A program made the translations under genes and the position numbers. A stretch of 30,283 bases of DNA from positions 1 through 30,283 of the forward strand of contig DAORZT010000034.1 in NCBI GenBank assembly GCA_035359995.1. Reading direction: 5' to 3'. The notes under the pieces are model-generated. The model was not told where the DNA came from, did no database searches, and saw nothing but the letters and a program-made list of their open reading frames with translations. This document shows positions 15,752 to 24,372 of this stretch, in pieces (position 1 is the first letter of the stretch; each line of letters begins with the position of its first letter). This DNA is from JAKPCT01 sp029553165 (GTDB lineage Bacteria; Bacillota; UBA4882; UBA8346).

Positions 15752-15979
15752 TTAATTTTCATCAAAGGGGTTATCAAGGTTATCCAGGATTCTTCTTAAT
15801 TCATCTTCCCATTTTAACTGATGGTAGGTGAGGATTTCGCGTTTGACAAGTGACGGGGTATGACAGTGCGAACAGACTACCCCCAATAAATGATGCTTGC
15901 GGTTGATTATATAATGAATCGTATCCACTTCACAGCGGGGACATAAATATATATGTTCATTACTTTCTTGTCGGTCCAA
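15752..15979 (-). CDS. Small zinc-ribbon-like protein
   Basis: A 75-residue protein with two CxxC knuckles, CPRC and CSHC, about 25 residues apart around TIHYIINRKHHLL, which suggests one bound zinc. The C-terminal half is a charged helix (WEDELRRILDNLDN). It resembles small Cys4 proteins that Firmicutes annotations sometimes call bh protein; that name is from memory. AAGGAG at 15989-15994 is 9 bases from TTG 15979, so TTG is the chosen start. ATG 15988 touches the ribosome binding site and ATG 16015 has none. It lies divergent from dprA, with a 175-base intergenic space. Confidence 0.65.
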   Translation of the reverse strand: MDRQESNEHIYLCPRCEVDTIHYIINRKHHLLGVVCSHCHTPSLVKREILTYHQLKWEDELRRILDNLDNPFDEN

Positions 15980-16154
15980 ATTCAGCATCTCCTTATGGTT
16001 TTTAAGTTTTGCCATTATAGTATTTGTTAATAAAATCAAAAAATGCTAGTAAGAAAAGTAAGGTTTTTAGATCAGTTTATATTTCCAGGCAGGAATGACA
16101 TTAAATGGCAACGAATAATTAAGCGGAAAATCAGTGGGGGTGTTAATTAACAAG

Positions 16155-17243
16155 ATGGAAGTTAGAGAGCAGAAGTATTGGCTTGCCTGGAACCGGGTTC
16201 CGGGGGTTGGAGCGAGCCGTTTCTTTAAACTGCTGGAACATTACGGGAGGATGGAAGATGCATGGAATGACTCACCGGAAGTAATTACAGCGATTATCGG
16301 AGCAAAAGCATGTACTGAGTGGCTTAAGCTTAAAACAAAATGGGATCCCGAGGATGAGCTTGAAAAGATCGCTATCAACGGTTATAAAGTGTTATATTAT
16401 TCTGAAGCAGACTATCCTTCAAATCTCAAGAAGATTCCGGATCCGCCTCCTGTTCTTTATTGCCGGGGGCAGTTTAAATATGGTGATGATGTTGCGATTG
16501 CGATTGTTGGGACCAGAAATCCTACGCTTCTGGGAGCATATAATGCCAAGGAGTTAGCAATGCAACTAAGTCAACAGGGATTAACAATTGTCAGCGGGTT
16601 AGCCCGTGGCATTGACACCGAAGCTCATAAGGGAGCAATCGAAGCGGGTGGCAGAACAATTGCTGTTTTAGGTTGCGGAATTGATGTAGTCTATCCTAAA
16701 GAGAATGAAGCATTGATGGAGCTGGTTGCTGACAATGGAGTGGTAATCTCGGAGTTTGCGTTGGGCACAGCGCCATTGACTAAAAATTTCCCTGCCAGAA
16801 ATCGAATCATCAGTGGTTTAAGTACCGGAGTGATTGTCGTTGAAGCTACCAGTGACAGTGGTTCATTAATTACGGCCGGTTTTGCGTTGGAGCAGGGGAG
16901 GGAGGTTTTTGCGGTCCCTGGCAGTATCGGTAACGAGGGGAGTAAAGGGCCGCACCAGTTGATTAAACAAGGCGCAAAGTTAGTTGAAGATTACCATGAT
17001 ATCTTAAGCGAGCTAAGGATCCCTGAACTTGCAGCCGGTGGCGTTAAATCAGAAAGTATTAGTTTTGAAACGGAGATTGAACAAAAAGTCTATTCACTCT
17101 TAAAACGGGAACCACAACATATTGATCAATTGATCCGTCAATCAGGCTTGACATCAGCGCAGATAAATTCGACTTTGGTGCAGTTGGAGTTGAAAGGTGT
17201 GGTGAAACGTTTTCCGGGACAGTTATTTTTGAGAGTTACTTAA
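16155..17243 (+). CDS. dprA: DNA-processing protein DprA
   Basis: Binds incoming single-stranded DNA and loads RecA during transformation; widely kept also in species not known to be competent. The 362 residues contain an N-terminal helix-hairpin-helix/SAM-like region (NRVPGVGASRFFKLLEHYG), the Rossmann-fold core with VGTRNPTLLGAYNAKELA and GLARGIDTEAHKGAIEAGG, and a C-terminal winged-helix domain (about 300-362). ATG 16155 gives the family's usual beginning. In-frame GTGs at 16134 and 16140 are possible, and the only Shine-Dalgarno-like sequence (GGGGG, 16136-16140) is weak and far, so the start is uncertain. DUF494, topA, trmFO and xerC follow, a conserved neighbourhood. Confidence 0.94.
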   Translation: MEVREQKYWLAWNRVPGVGASRFFKLLEHYGRMEDAWNDSPEVITAIIGAKACTEWLKLKTKWDPEDELEKIAINGYKVLYYSEADYPSNLKKIPDPPPVLYCRGQFKYGDDVAIAIVGTRNPTLLGAYNAKELAMQLSQQGLTIVSGLARGIDTEAHKGAIEAGGRTIAVLGCGIDVVYPKENEALMELVADNGVVISEFALGTAPLTKNFPARNRIISGLSTGVIVVEATSDSGSLITAGFALEQGREVFAVPGSIGNEGSKGPHQLIKQGAKLVEDYHDILSELRIPELAAGGVKSESISFETEIEQKVYSLLKREPQHIDQLIRQSGLTSAQINSTLVQLELKGVVKRFPGQLFLRVT

Positions 17244-17313
17244 TAATTATTGTTAGATTGATTTTACCTAATTGTTGTTCATAAAAACTAATTGATCAAT
17301 CTTCAGCTCAATC

Positions 17314-17341
17314 TTTACAAAATTAATAAAAATGGTATAAT
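17314..17341 (+). promoter_or_regulatory. Promoter of the DUF494/smg gene
   Basis: TTTACA (17314-17319) and TATAAT (17336-17341), 16 bases apart, with TGG directly before the -10 (extended -10). It lies about 105 bases before the TTG start. It separates dprA from the downstream genes as a transcription unit. Confidence 0.65.
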
Positions 17342-17446
17342 TATGAAAGCCCACCAACATCTTTGAAGCTGGAAAACACTTGGGGTAAAGTTTTTTTGAA
17401 TCAATGACGAATCTATCACTAGCAGTTGAAATAGGGAGATGATTAG

Positions 17447-17926
17447 TTGGACAGGGTCATAGAAATTGTTACATTGATGATGAAACAATTAATTTATCAA
17501 GGTGAGATTAACTACTCGCAGAAAAGTATGGCAGAGTCTCTCGTTCAATTAGGCTACCATTTAGACGAAATCGAAATGGCCTTCAAATTTTTACATAATA
17601 TTGCTAATAGTTTTAACAATCTTACTGAACCAATGACTAATTTTGCTCAAATTAGAAATGGTTTCCGCGTGTTTAGTAGTTCGGAGCAAGAAAAATTGTC
17701 ATTGGCTTTTCAGGATGAAATTCTTCGAATCGCCAATAATAAGTTGTTGACGAATGAAGAAATTGAAAATATTATTGCTGAAGCGATGCTGATCGAGACG
17801 GCTGAAGTCGGCCTCAAAGAATTGGATCTGATTTTGCATAAACTTATTAAGGATGAGGAACGATTACTGATGATCAATCCCCAATCAGTATCCTTGTCAA
17901 AAGTCCCTGTTTTTCTGATAAACTAA
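17447..17926 (+). CDS. DUF494 / Smg family protein
   Basis: A 159-residue soluble, helical, acidic protein of the DUF494 (Smg) family: N-terminal IEIVTLMMKQLI, a helix-turn section SMAESLVQLGYHLDEIEMAF, and a C-terminal half with LLTNEEIENIIAEAM. No biochemical function is established. In gamma-proteobacteria smg lies between dprA (smf) and a topA-related zinc-finger gene; the same order dprA-smg-topA here, in a Gram-positive setting, argues for a functional link with DNA processing or topology. AGGGAG lies 8 bases before the TTG start, and no ATG is available nearby. It has its own promoter and terminator. Confidence 0.86.
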   Translation: MDRVIEIVTLMMKQLIYQGEINYSQKSMAESLVQLGYHLDEIEMAFKFLHNIANSFNNLTEPMTNFAQIRNGFRVFSSSEQEKLSLAFQDEILRIANNKLLTNEEIENIIAEAMLIETAEVGLKELDLILHKLIKDEERLLMINPQSVSLSKVPVFLIN

Positions 17927-17947
17927 GCACACTGATAGACTTTTATT

Positions 17948-17970
17948 GGGTTATTAGTAACCCTTTTTTT
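17948..17970 (+). terminator. Terminator after the DUF494/smg gene
   Basis: GGGTTA, TTAG loop, TAACCC and a run of seven T. The stem is short, but the sequence is a classic intrinsic terminator 22 bases past the stop codon. Confidence 0.8.
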
Positions 17971-18005
17971 ATATTATTATATTATTATATTATTATATTA
18001 TTATA
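17971..18005. repeat. 8-bp tandem repeat upstream of topA
   Basis: The unit ATATTATT is repeated four times perfectly, followed by a partial copy (ATA). It lies directly after the smg terminator and 105 bases before the topA start, in the region where the topA promoter must be. Copy number could vary by slippage. Confidence 0.9.
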
Positions 18006-18110
18006 GATAAAGTTGTTTAATTGATCTTAATACGTACTTGATTATGCATACATAAACAAATATTGATAAATTTTATTTGGAGAACCGGATATCGGAGGTA
18101 TTGAGTTACA

Positions 18111-20192
18111 ATGAAATCATTGGTGATCGTGGAATCGCCTGCCAAAGCCAAGACAATTGAGAAATATTTAGGCAAAAAATTTACGGTTAAAGCATCGATG
18201 GGTCATCTGGTCGATCTGCCTAAAAGTCAGTTCGGAGTTGATATTAAAGATGGATTCAAGCCGAAATATATTAATATTCGTGGTAAAGGTAAGATAATTA
18301 AAGAGTTAAAAGAAGCGGCAACCAAGGCTGAAGCGATCTACCTGGCAACCGACCCTGACCGTGAGGGAGAGGCAATTTCCTGGCATTTAGCGAATACTTT
18401 AGGGGTTGAAGGCAAACCAATCCAGCGGATTGAGTTTCATGAGATAACCAAGAAAGCAGTTGAGGAATCGCTCAAAAAACCACGAGCGATTGATATGGAT
18501 CGTGTCAATGCCCAACAGACCCGGAGAATTTTAGATCGGATTGTCGGTTATGAATTAAGTCCATTACTCTGGAAGAAGGTTCGCCGGGGATTGAGTGCCG
18601 GACGCGTTCAGTCGGTGGCAGTCCGTCTAGTATGTGAACGTGAACAAGAAATTAATGAATTTATTCCTGAGGAATATTGGTCAATCGAAGGGATTTTTAC
18701 TACCAATAAAAAAGAGTCTTTTTCAGCTAAGCTCCATTCAAAGTCAAATAAGAAGATTGAGATCAAAGATGAGGCTCAGGCTAAAAAATTAGAGCAAGAG
18801 TTAAAAAAAGCGGATTATACTGTTAGTCAGATTAAGCATAAAGAAAAAACGCGCTATCCCGCTCCGCCGTTTACAACCAGCAGCTTACAACAGGAAGCGG
18901 CGCGAAAACTTAATTTTGGCGCTCGAAAGACGATGATGCTGGCGCAACAGCTGTATGAAGGGATCGACCTCGGTGATGCCGGCAGTGACGGATTAATAAC
19001 CTATATGCGTACTGATTCGGTACGGGTGGCTGAAGAAGCCCAAGTTGCAGCCCGTGAGGAGATCAAAAAGCGTTTTGGGATAGATTATCTTCCAAAACAA
19101 GCACCAGTGTATAAGACTAAAACAGCAGGTGCTCAAGAAGCCCATGAGGCAATCCGTCCAACCAACGTTGCACGGCATCCTTCGACAGTAAAACCGTTTT
19201 TATCGCGGGATCAATACCGTTTATACCAACTGATCTGGGACCGGTTTATTGCCAGCCAGATGAATCCGGCGATCATCAGTACGGTTGCAGTTGATATTAC
19301 AACTGGGAGTTATTTATTCCGTGCTACAGGAAGCACAGTTAAATTTGCAGGATTTTTAGAGGTTTATCAAGAAGGAAAAGATGAGGAAGAGACGGAAACT
19401 GAGGGTCAATTGCCGGAGTTAATCGAAGGCGAAAAGGTGACTGCGAAAAAGCTTAACCTTAAACAGCATTTTACCCAACCACCGCCACGTTATACCGAGG
19501 CTTCCTTGATTAAAACGTTAGAAGAAAAAGGGATTGGTCGTCCCAGTACTTACGCCCCAACAATTGACACCATTATTAAACGCAATTATGTCCAGGTTGA
19601 AGAGAAGCGTTTGCGACCAACCGAACTCGGTCAGGTAGTAGTCGATCTGCTTAAAAAAGAGTTCTCTCAGATTATTGATTACGATTTTACTGCGGAGATG
19701 GAAGAACAGTTGGATAAGATCGCCGAGGGTGACTTGGACTGGGTTAAAGTATTAGAAGAGTTCTACGCTCCCTTTAGCAAAGAATTACAAAAGGCAACCA
19801 AGAATATTGAAAAAGTTGAGTTGGCTCCTGAGGAAAGCGATCAAGTTTGTGATAAATGTGGCCGCAAGATGATTTATAAATATGGAAGGTTTGGTAAATT
19901 TTTAGCTTGCCCTGGTTATCCGGAGTGTAAGAATACCAAACCACTCCGCAAAGAACTGGATCTTAAATGCCCCAAATGTGGCGAAGGTACAATCGTCGAA
20001 CGCAAATCCAAAAAAGGCCGGATGTTCTATGGTTGCAATCGCTATCCTGGTTGTGATTTTGCAAGTTGGGAACGTCCTTATAAAGAACCATGTCCGAAAT
20101 GCGGTTCAATGAGTGTGGCAAAAGGTGAGAAGATCACTTGCCTGAATGAAAAATGTGGTTATAGTTATGAAAAAGAACCAGTAGCAACATGA
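18111..20192 (+). CDS. topA: DNA topoisomerase I (type IA)
   Basis: Relaxes negatively supercoiled DNA. The 693 residues comprise the Toprim domain (SLVIVESPAKAKTIEKYLG at the start, DPDREGEAISWHL acidic triad near 80-95) and the type IA core with catalytic Tyr298 in YMRTDS. The C-terminal part holds three Cys4 zinc ribbons: CDKCGRKM from Cys580, CPKCGEGTIVERK, and CPKCGSMSVAKG. All usual motifs are intact. GGAGG lies 12 bases before the ATG, a longer gap than typical. The next gene is trmFO, 66 bases on, so the two may be co-transcribed. Confidence 0.97.
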   Translation: MKSLVIVESPAKAKTIEKYLGKKFTVKASMGHLVDLPKSQFGVDIKDGFKPKYINIRGKGKIIKELKEAATKAEAIYLATDPDREGEAISWHLANTLGVEGKPIQRIEFHEITKKAVEESLKKPRAIDMDRVNAQQTRRILDRIVGYELSPLLWKKVRRGLSAGRVQSVAVRLVCEREQEINEFIPEEYWSIEGIFTTNKKESFSAKLHSKSNKKIEIKDEAQAKKLEQELKKADYTVSQIKHKEKTRYPAPPFTTSSLQQEAARKLNFGARKTMMLAQQLYEGIDLGDAGSDGLITYMRTDSVRVAEEAQVAAREEIKKRFGIDYLPKQAPVYKTKTAGAQEAHEAIRPTNVARHPSTVKPFLSRDQYRLYQLIWDRFIASQMNPAIISTVAVDITTGSYLFRATGSTVKFAGFLEVYQEGKDEEETETEGQLPELIEGEKVTAKKLNLKQHFTQPPPRYTEASLIKTLEEKGIGRPSTYAPTIDTIIKRNYVQVEEKRLRPTELGQVVVDLLKKEFSQIIDYDFTAEMEEQLDKIAEGDLDWVKVLEEFYAPFSKELQKATKNIEKVELAPEESDQVCDKCGRKMIYKYGRFGKFLACPGYPECKNTKPLRKELDLKCPKCGEGTIVERKSKKGRMFYGCNRYPGCDFASWERPYKEPCPKCGSMSVAKGEKITCLNEKCGYSYEKEPVAT

Positions 20193-20258
20193 TTAAACAG
20201 TAACTATAAGCTGAAAAATAGAGATTAGTCTTATTAATGAACAATAAGGAGAGGTTTT

Positions 20259-21566
20259 TTGAATCCCGTAAATGTAATTGGCGCCGGGTTGGCCGGTTCG
20301 GAGGCGACCTGGCAACTGATTAAACGTGGCATCCCGGTGAGACTTTTTGAGATGCGGCCTGTAAAGATGACTCCGGCTCATCAAACAGGTGAGTTTGCCG
20401 AGTTGGTTTGTAGTAATTCCTTACGCGGAGCAGCGCTTGAAAATGCAGTCGGTTTATTAAAAGAGGAGATGCGCCGGCTTGATTCGTTGATTATGAAAGT
20501 TGCGGATGCCACCAAGGTTCCGGCAGGCGGTGCCTTAGCTGTTAACCGTAATGAGTTTTCGCAGGCAATCACGGCTTGTCTTAAAGAGCATTCGTTAGTT
20601 GAAATTATCAATCAGGAAGTGACAACGGTTCCCGAAGGACCTACCATTATTGCTACCGGGCCGTTGACTTCGCCGGATTTGGCGCGGGTGATCCTTCAAT
20701 TAATCGGCAAAGATTATTTTTATTTTTATGATGCAGCAGCACCAATTATCACCAAAGAATCAATTGATTTTAATATTGTCTTTAAAGCTTCCCGCTATAA
20801 TAAAGGCGATGCGGAATACCTTAATTGCCCTTTAAATAAAGAACAGTATCAACTTTTTTGGGAGGAGTTAACCAAAGCAGAGGTTGCCGAGAGTCATCTC
20901 CCGGATGAGAAAGCAATCTTCTTTGAAGGATGCATGCCGGTTGAGGTTTTAGCAGCACGGGGTATTGATACGCTGCGGTACGGTACGATGAAACCGGTAG
21001 GAATAATTGACCCTCGTACCAATACCCGTCCCTATGCGGTTGTCCAGCTACGGATGGAGGACCGAGAGGGTCAGCTCTATAATTTGGTCGGTTTTCAGAC
21101 ACATCTGAAATGGGGTGAGCAAAAGAGAGTCTTTCGCTTGATCCCGGGGTTGGAAAATGCCGAATTTGCCAGGTATGGTGTGATGCATCGTAATATTTAT
21201 ATCAATGCTCCCACGGTGCTCAATCCGACTTTGCAGACTAAATTCCGGACCGATCTGTTCTTTGCCGGTCAGATCACCGGAGTTGAGGGATATGTTGAAT
21301 CGGCTTGTTCGGGATTGCTGGCAGGTCTTAATTGTTCCCGGTTGCTTAACGGACAAGCGTTGGTCTCATTTCCGACAATTACGGCAATAGGAGCGTTGAT
21401 GGCTTACATTTGCAACGCTGATCCCAAGTATTTTCAACCGATGAATGTTAACTTTGGCTTGTTTGCACCACTTGAAGAACGTTTTCGTGGCAAAAAAGAA
21501 CGTGGATTGGCTTATGCCAACCGAGCATTACAGTATTATCAGAGCAGTAATCCGGTTTGGGAGTGA
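20259..21566 (+). CDS. trmFO: tRNA (uracil-54-C5)-methyltransferase, folate-dependent
   Basis: Makes the T (m5U54) of the T-loop using methylenetetrahydrofolate and FAD, the Gram-positive alternative to TrmA. The 435 residues open with the FAD-binding motif VNVIGAGLAGSEATWQL and continue with the family's EMRPVKMTPAHQT and ELVCSNSLRG. The substrate-region FEGCMPVEVLAARG is near 225, and the C-terminal GQITGVEGYVESACSGLLAG is intact. TTG 20259 is the start, with AAGGAG 7 bases upstream. xerC starts 6 bases past the stop, so the two are translationally close and in one operon. Confidence 0.97.
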   Translation: MNPVNVIGAGLAGSEATWQLIKRGIPVRLFEMRPVKMTPAHQTGEFAELVCSNSLRGAALENAVGLLKEEMRRLDSLIMKVADATKVPAGGALAVNRNEFSQAITACLKEHSLVEIINQEVTTVPEGPTIIATGPLTSPDLARVILQLIGKDYFYFYDAAAPIITKESIDFNIVFKASRYNKGDAEYLNCPLNKEQYQLFWEELTKAEVAESHLPDEKAIFFEGCMPVEVLAARGIDTLRYGTMKPVGIIDPRTNTRPYAVVQLRMEDREGQLYNLVGFQTHLKWGEQKRVFRLIPGLENAEFARYGVMHRNIYINAPTVLNPTLQTKFRTDLFFAGQITGVEGYVESACSGLLAGLNCSRLLNGQALVSFPTITAIGALMAYICNADPKYFQPMNVNFGLFAPLEERFRGKKERGLAYANRALQYYQSSNPVWE

Positions 21567-21572
21567 GTTGGA

Positions 21573-22475
21573 TTGCCAAACATTGAAAACCATGTTGATG
21601 AATTTTTAACTCACTTACGGGTAAATCAAAATTATTCCGAGCATACTTTGGAAAGTTACGGGCTTGATTTACGCCAGTTTATTGAATTTTTAACTGCGAA
21701 GAACTATTCCGATATGGAAGCTTTGAATTATCTCGTGTTCCGTAGTTATTTGGCCGATTTAAAAGCGAATAACTTGGCGCGGACCACTATTGCCCGGAAA
21801 CTTTCCTGTCTGCGTAGTTTTTTTAAATTTCTCTGTCGGCAGGGATATTTGGCCCAGAACCCGTTGCTAAGTGTTGCTACCCCAAAACGGGAACGCAAGT
21901 TGCCGGAATTTTTATATTTGGAAGAGTTGAATCAACTTTTGAGTCTGCCGGATGGGAACACTCCTTTGGGAATCAGGGATCAAGCCATTTTGGAGCTCTT
22001 TTACTCCAGCGGGTTAAGGTTACAGGAAGTAGTCAATCTACAAGTTGCGAATCTTGATATGAGTCGAGGTTATGTTAAGGTATTTGGTAAAGGATCAAAA
22101 GAACGGATTGTACCTTTAGGTGGAGCGGCAAGGCGTTCGATTGAACGTTATCTGAATGAGGTCCGTCCGCAATTGATAGCGAAAAATGGTAAAGAGACTA
22201 AAGCGCTTTTCTTAAATTATCAGGGAACCCGGTTGAGTGGCCGCAGTATTCAAAGGTTATTCAGTAAGTATATCAAACAGTTGGCTTTGGACCGTAAGAT
22301 CAGCCCGCATACGTTGCGGCATACATTTGCAACCCACCTTTTGGAAAATGGTGCCGATTTAAGAGTGGTTCAAGAGTTATTGGGCCATGTTGACCTTTCC
22401 AGTACCCAGATTTACACCCATCTGACTAAAGAGCGGATCAGAGCGGTCTATTTAAAAAGCCACCCCCGGGCTTAA
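21573..22475 (+). CDS. xerC: Tyrosine recombinase XerC
   Basis: Site-specific recombinase that, usually with XerD at dif, resolves chromosome dimers. The 300 residues have the N-terminal SAM-like core-binding domain (1-90) and the catalytic domain with Arg149, His246, Arg249, His272 and Tyr281 all present (SGLRLQEV, HTLRHTFATHLL, LLGHVDLSSTQIYTH). The usual length and the trmFO-xerC order mark it as the chromosomal XerC (CodV) rather than a mobile-element integrase. TTG 21573 is the start; GGGAG overlaps the end of trmFO, 9 bases upstream. In Bacillus this gene is followed by hslVU and codY; here an HD-GYP gene follows instead. Confidence 0.93.
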   Translation: MPNIENHVDEFLTHLRVNQNYSEHTLESYGLDLRQFIEFLTAKNYSDMEALNYLVFRSYLADLKANNLARTTIARKLSCLRSFFKFLCRQGYLAQNPLLSVATPKRERKLPEFLYLEELNQLLSLPDGNTPLGIRDQAILELFYSSGLRLQEVVNLQVANLDMSRGYVKVFGKGSKERIVPLGGAARRSIERYLNEVRPQLIAKNGKETKALFLNYQGTRLSGRSIQRLFSKYIKQLALDRKISPHTLRHTFATHLLENGADLRVVQELLGHVDLSSTQIYTHLTKERIRAVYLKSHPRA

Positions 22476-22547
22476 ACTTGGTCAATTTCCAAGACTGACT
22501 TTAAGAGTAGCTGCAAAGGAGTTGCTTTTATTTTTTTGTAATAATGG

Positions 22548-22574
22548 ATCAATTTGGAATTAAATTGATTTTTT
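22548..22574 (+). terminator. Terminator of the trmFO-xerC unit
   Basis: ATCAATTT (22548-22555) and AAATTGAT (22562-22569) form an 8-bp AT-rich stem around GGAATT, followed by a run of six T. It is 72 bases past the stop. Weak stem, good T-run. Confidence 0.65.
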
Positions 22575-22593
22575 GCTGACACTTGAACCTAAA

Positions 22594-22622
22594 TTGACAT
22601 ATTTTTTTGTAAACTATATTGT
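22594..22622 (+). promoter_or_regulatory. Promoter of the HD-GYP gene
   Basis: A consensus TTGACA (22594-22599) is followed after 17 bases by TATTGT, or after 15 by TATATT. The -35 is clear, the -10 is ambiguous. About 40 bases before the start codon. Confidence 0.5.
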
Positions 22623-22660
22623 TATTCTTGCCGACAACTATTCCAGAGGGAGTGAATCTA

Positions 22661-23722
22661 ATGCGGCTGATCAGTATTGATGAAGCTCAACCCGGAATGG
22701 TTCTTGGTAAGACAATTTACCGTGGAGAGAATGGTCAAATCATACTAAGGTCAAATTCAGTTTTGAAACGACAATTTATCGATAAGATCAAGGAGTTGGA
22801 GTACGAGTATATTTATGTATTAGAACCGAATGAGAATGTTGATGATAACAATTTGCAACCAATTAAAGATGAAACCAGATTTAAAGCTGTAGAAGTTTTC
22901 AAGGCAACAATAGAGAATGTTAAGAAAAGTACCGAGTTGAATATTGCCAAAATCAAAGAAGTGATTTTGGAGATGATTGATCAGATCTTAAATAAACCGG
23001 ATGTAATCTACAATTTGATTGAGATCAATCATCATGATCAATATACTTATATGCATTCGGTTAATGTAGCTGTTTTGTCGTTGATGACCGGAACTCTAAT
23101 GGGATTGAATCATAAAAGTTTGGAGACTTTGGGAATCAGCGCGCTATTGCATGATATTGGCAAGATTATGATCGATGAAGCTATTTTGAATAAACCCGGT
23201 AAATTGGATGATGATGAGTATGTGGTTATGAAGCAACATGCGCAATTAGGGTACGAAATCCTCAAAGACGGGTTTCGCCAAAGCTACCTTCCGGCCTATG
23301 TTGCCTGGCAGCACCATGAACGAATTGATGGCAGCGGCTATCCTAAAGGATTATCCAGTGATAAGATTCATCGTTTTGCTAAAATTGTTGCAGTAGCTGA
23401 TGTTTTCGATGCGATTACTTCCAATCGGGTTTATAAGAAAGCACAGCCGGTTTATGTTGGAATCCGGGAGATGGTGCAAAATATGGCCAGCAAATATGAT
23501 CGCGAGATTGTTGATTTTTTTACGCGTATCGTTGCTCCATATCCTACCGGAACCGTATTGGCAATGAGTAACGGTGATAAAGCGCTTGTAACTTTTGTGT
23601 CGCGAACCAAGTGTTTAATTAAGTTTTTGAGTGGTAAGCATGATGGTCAGATCGTTAATTTATACCATCGGAAAGATTTGGAAGTCGCTGAAGTGTTATG
23701 CGTTAATAATGCAAATGCATAA
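22661..23722 (+). CDS. HD-GYP domain protein, probable c-di-GMP phosphodiesterase
   Basis: Probably hydrolyses cyclic di-GMP. The 353 residues contain an N-terminal region (about 1-110) typical of stand-alone HD-GYP proteins (PGMVLGKTIYRGENGQIIL), then the HD-GYP domain: HSVNVAVLSLMTG, His164-Asp165 in LHDIGK, WQHHERIDGSGYPKGL with Gly226-Tyr227-Pro228, and VAVADVFDAITSNRVY. A C-terminal beta-rich segment (VLAMSNGDKALVTFVSRT) follows. The metal-binding HD and GYP motifs are intact. GAGGGAG is 8 bases before ATG 22661, so the longer frame from 22619 is rejected. No receiver or GGDEF domain is attached, so its input is unknown. Confidence 0.92.
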   Translation: MRLISIDEAQPGMVLGKTIYRGENGQIILRSNSVLKRQFIDKIKELEYEYIYVLEPNENVDDNNLQPIKDETRFKAVEVFKATIENVKKSTELNIAKIKEVILEMIDQILNKPDVIYNLIEINHHDQYTYMHSVNVAVLSLMTGTLMGLNHKSLETLGISALLHDIGKIMIDEAILNKPGKLDDDEYVVMKQHAQLGYEILKDGFRQSYLPAYVAWQHHERIDGSGYPKGLSSDKIHRFAKIVAVADVFDAITSNRVYKKAQPVYVGIREMVQNMASKYDREIVDFFTRIVAPYPTGTVLAMSNGDKALVTFVSRTKCLIKFLSGKHDGQIVNLYHRKDLEVAEVLCVNNANA

Positions 23723-23823
23723 AGGGAAAAACAGCGATTTATATGTGAGCGTAGAGTTCAAGGGATTTTTTTATTGAGTTCAAGAAATAGTCATATATAA
23801 ATTAAGTTGAATTAAAAAAATAT

Positions 23824-23923
23824 ATTGAAGTTAACTTCAATGATATTTTATTATTATAAAAGGTATTGTGATAAGTTAAATCTCTTTTTAAAAAGAGAGA
23901 CATAAGTCATGTTAATATTAACA
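23824..23923. promoter_or_regulatory. Three perfect palindromes upstream of the DUF1893 gene
   Basis: ATTGAAGTTAACTTCAAT (23824-23841), TCTCTTTTTAAAAAGAGA (23881-23898) and TGTTAATATTAACA (23910-23923) are each perfectly self-complementary, of 18, 18 and 14 bases. All lie within the 224-base gap before the gene at 23947. They have no spacer loop, which suits dimeric repressor sites better than RNA hairpins. AT-rich DNA produces short palindromes by chance, but two of 18 bases side by side is unusual. Confidence 0.5.
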
Positions 23924-23946
23924 CTGCAAAAAAAGGAAACGAAATA

Positions 23947-24372
23947 ATGGATAAAGATTTGGAACAAGCTAAAGAAATGTTGGTGAGTGGAGAATATACT
24001 TGTGTTTTGTGTAAGGGTGCCATAATACATACAAGCACAAAATCAGGGGTTATTCCTTTAATTGAATTTCTTGATTCGAATCAAAGCTATCAAAGCTTTG
24101 CTGCAGCAGATAAAGTTGTTGGAAAAGCGGCGGCGTATTTGTATATTATTATGGGTGTACAATCAGTATATGCTTTGGTAATGAGCAAGCCGGCCTTTGA
24201 ATTGCTGTGTCAGTATAATATAGCAGCAAGCTACAAGACACTTTCTCCTGAAATAACAAACAGAAACGGCACTGGTTGTTGTCCGATGGACCATGCAGTA
24301 CAGGATGCTAATTCTCCAGAGAATGCTCTTATTAAAATAAAACAAACATTACAAAATCTTACCCAAAAATAA
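23947..24372 (+). CDS. DUF1893 family protein
   Basis: The 141-residue protein matches DUF1893 along its length: DLEQAKEMLVSGEYTCVLCKG, the internal SFAAADKVVGKAAAYLYI, and NRNGTGCCPMDHAV. The solved member from Thermotoga has a cytidine-deaminase-like fold, but no enzymatic activity is established. Conserved cysteines (CVLC and GCCPM) and an Asp-Lys pair (ADK) are kept here. AAAGGAAACGAAATA precedes the ATG, giving an AAAGGA site 9 bases away. The gene lies behind three perfect palindromes and ends before a hairpin at 24462, so it looks singly transcribed and possibly repressor-controlled. Confidence 0.88.
   Translation: MDKDLEQAKEMLVSGEYTCVLCKGAIIHTSTKSGVIPLIEFLDSNQSYQSFAAADKVVGKAAAYLYIIMGVQSVYALVMSKPAFELLCQYNIAASYKTLSPEITNRNGTGCCPMDHAVQDANSPENALIKIKQTLQNLTQK

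Noticed and set aside
17971..18005. CRISPR-like array
   Set aside because: Units are 8 bases and directly adjacent, with no spacers; it is a simple tandem repeat.
21573..22475. Phage or element integrase
   Set aside because: Place after trmFO, length of 300 residues and full sequence pattern mark it as chromosomal XerC.
22507..22538. GCAA-AGGAG-TTGC hairpin followed by T-runs after xerC as terminator
   Set aside because: Only four base pairs; the hairpin at 22548-22574 is the better terminator.
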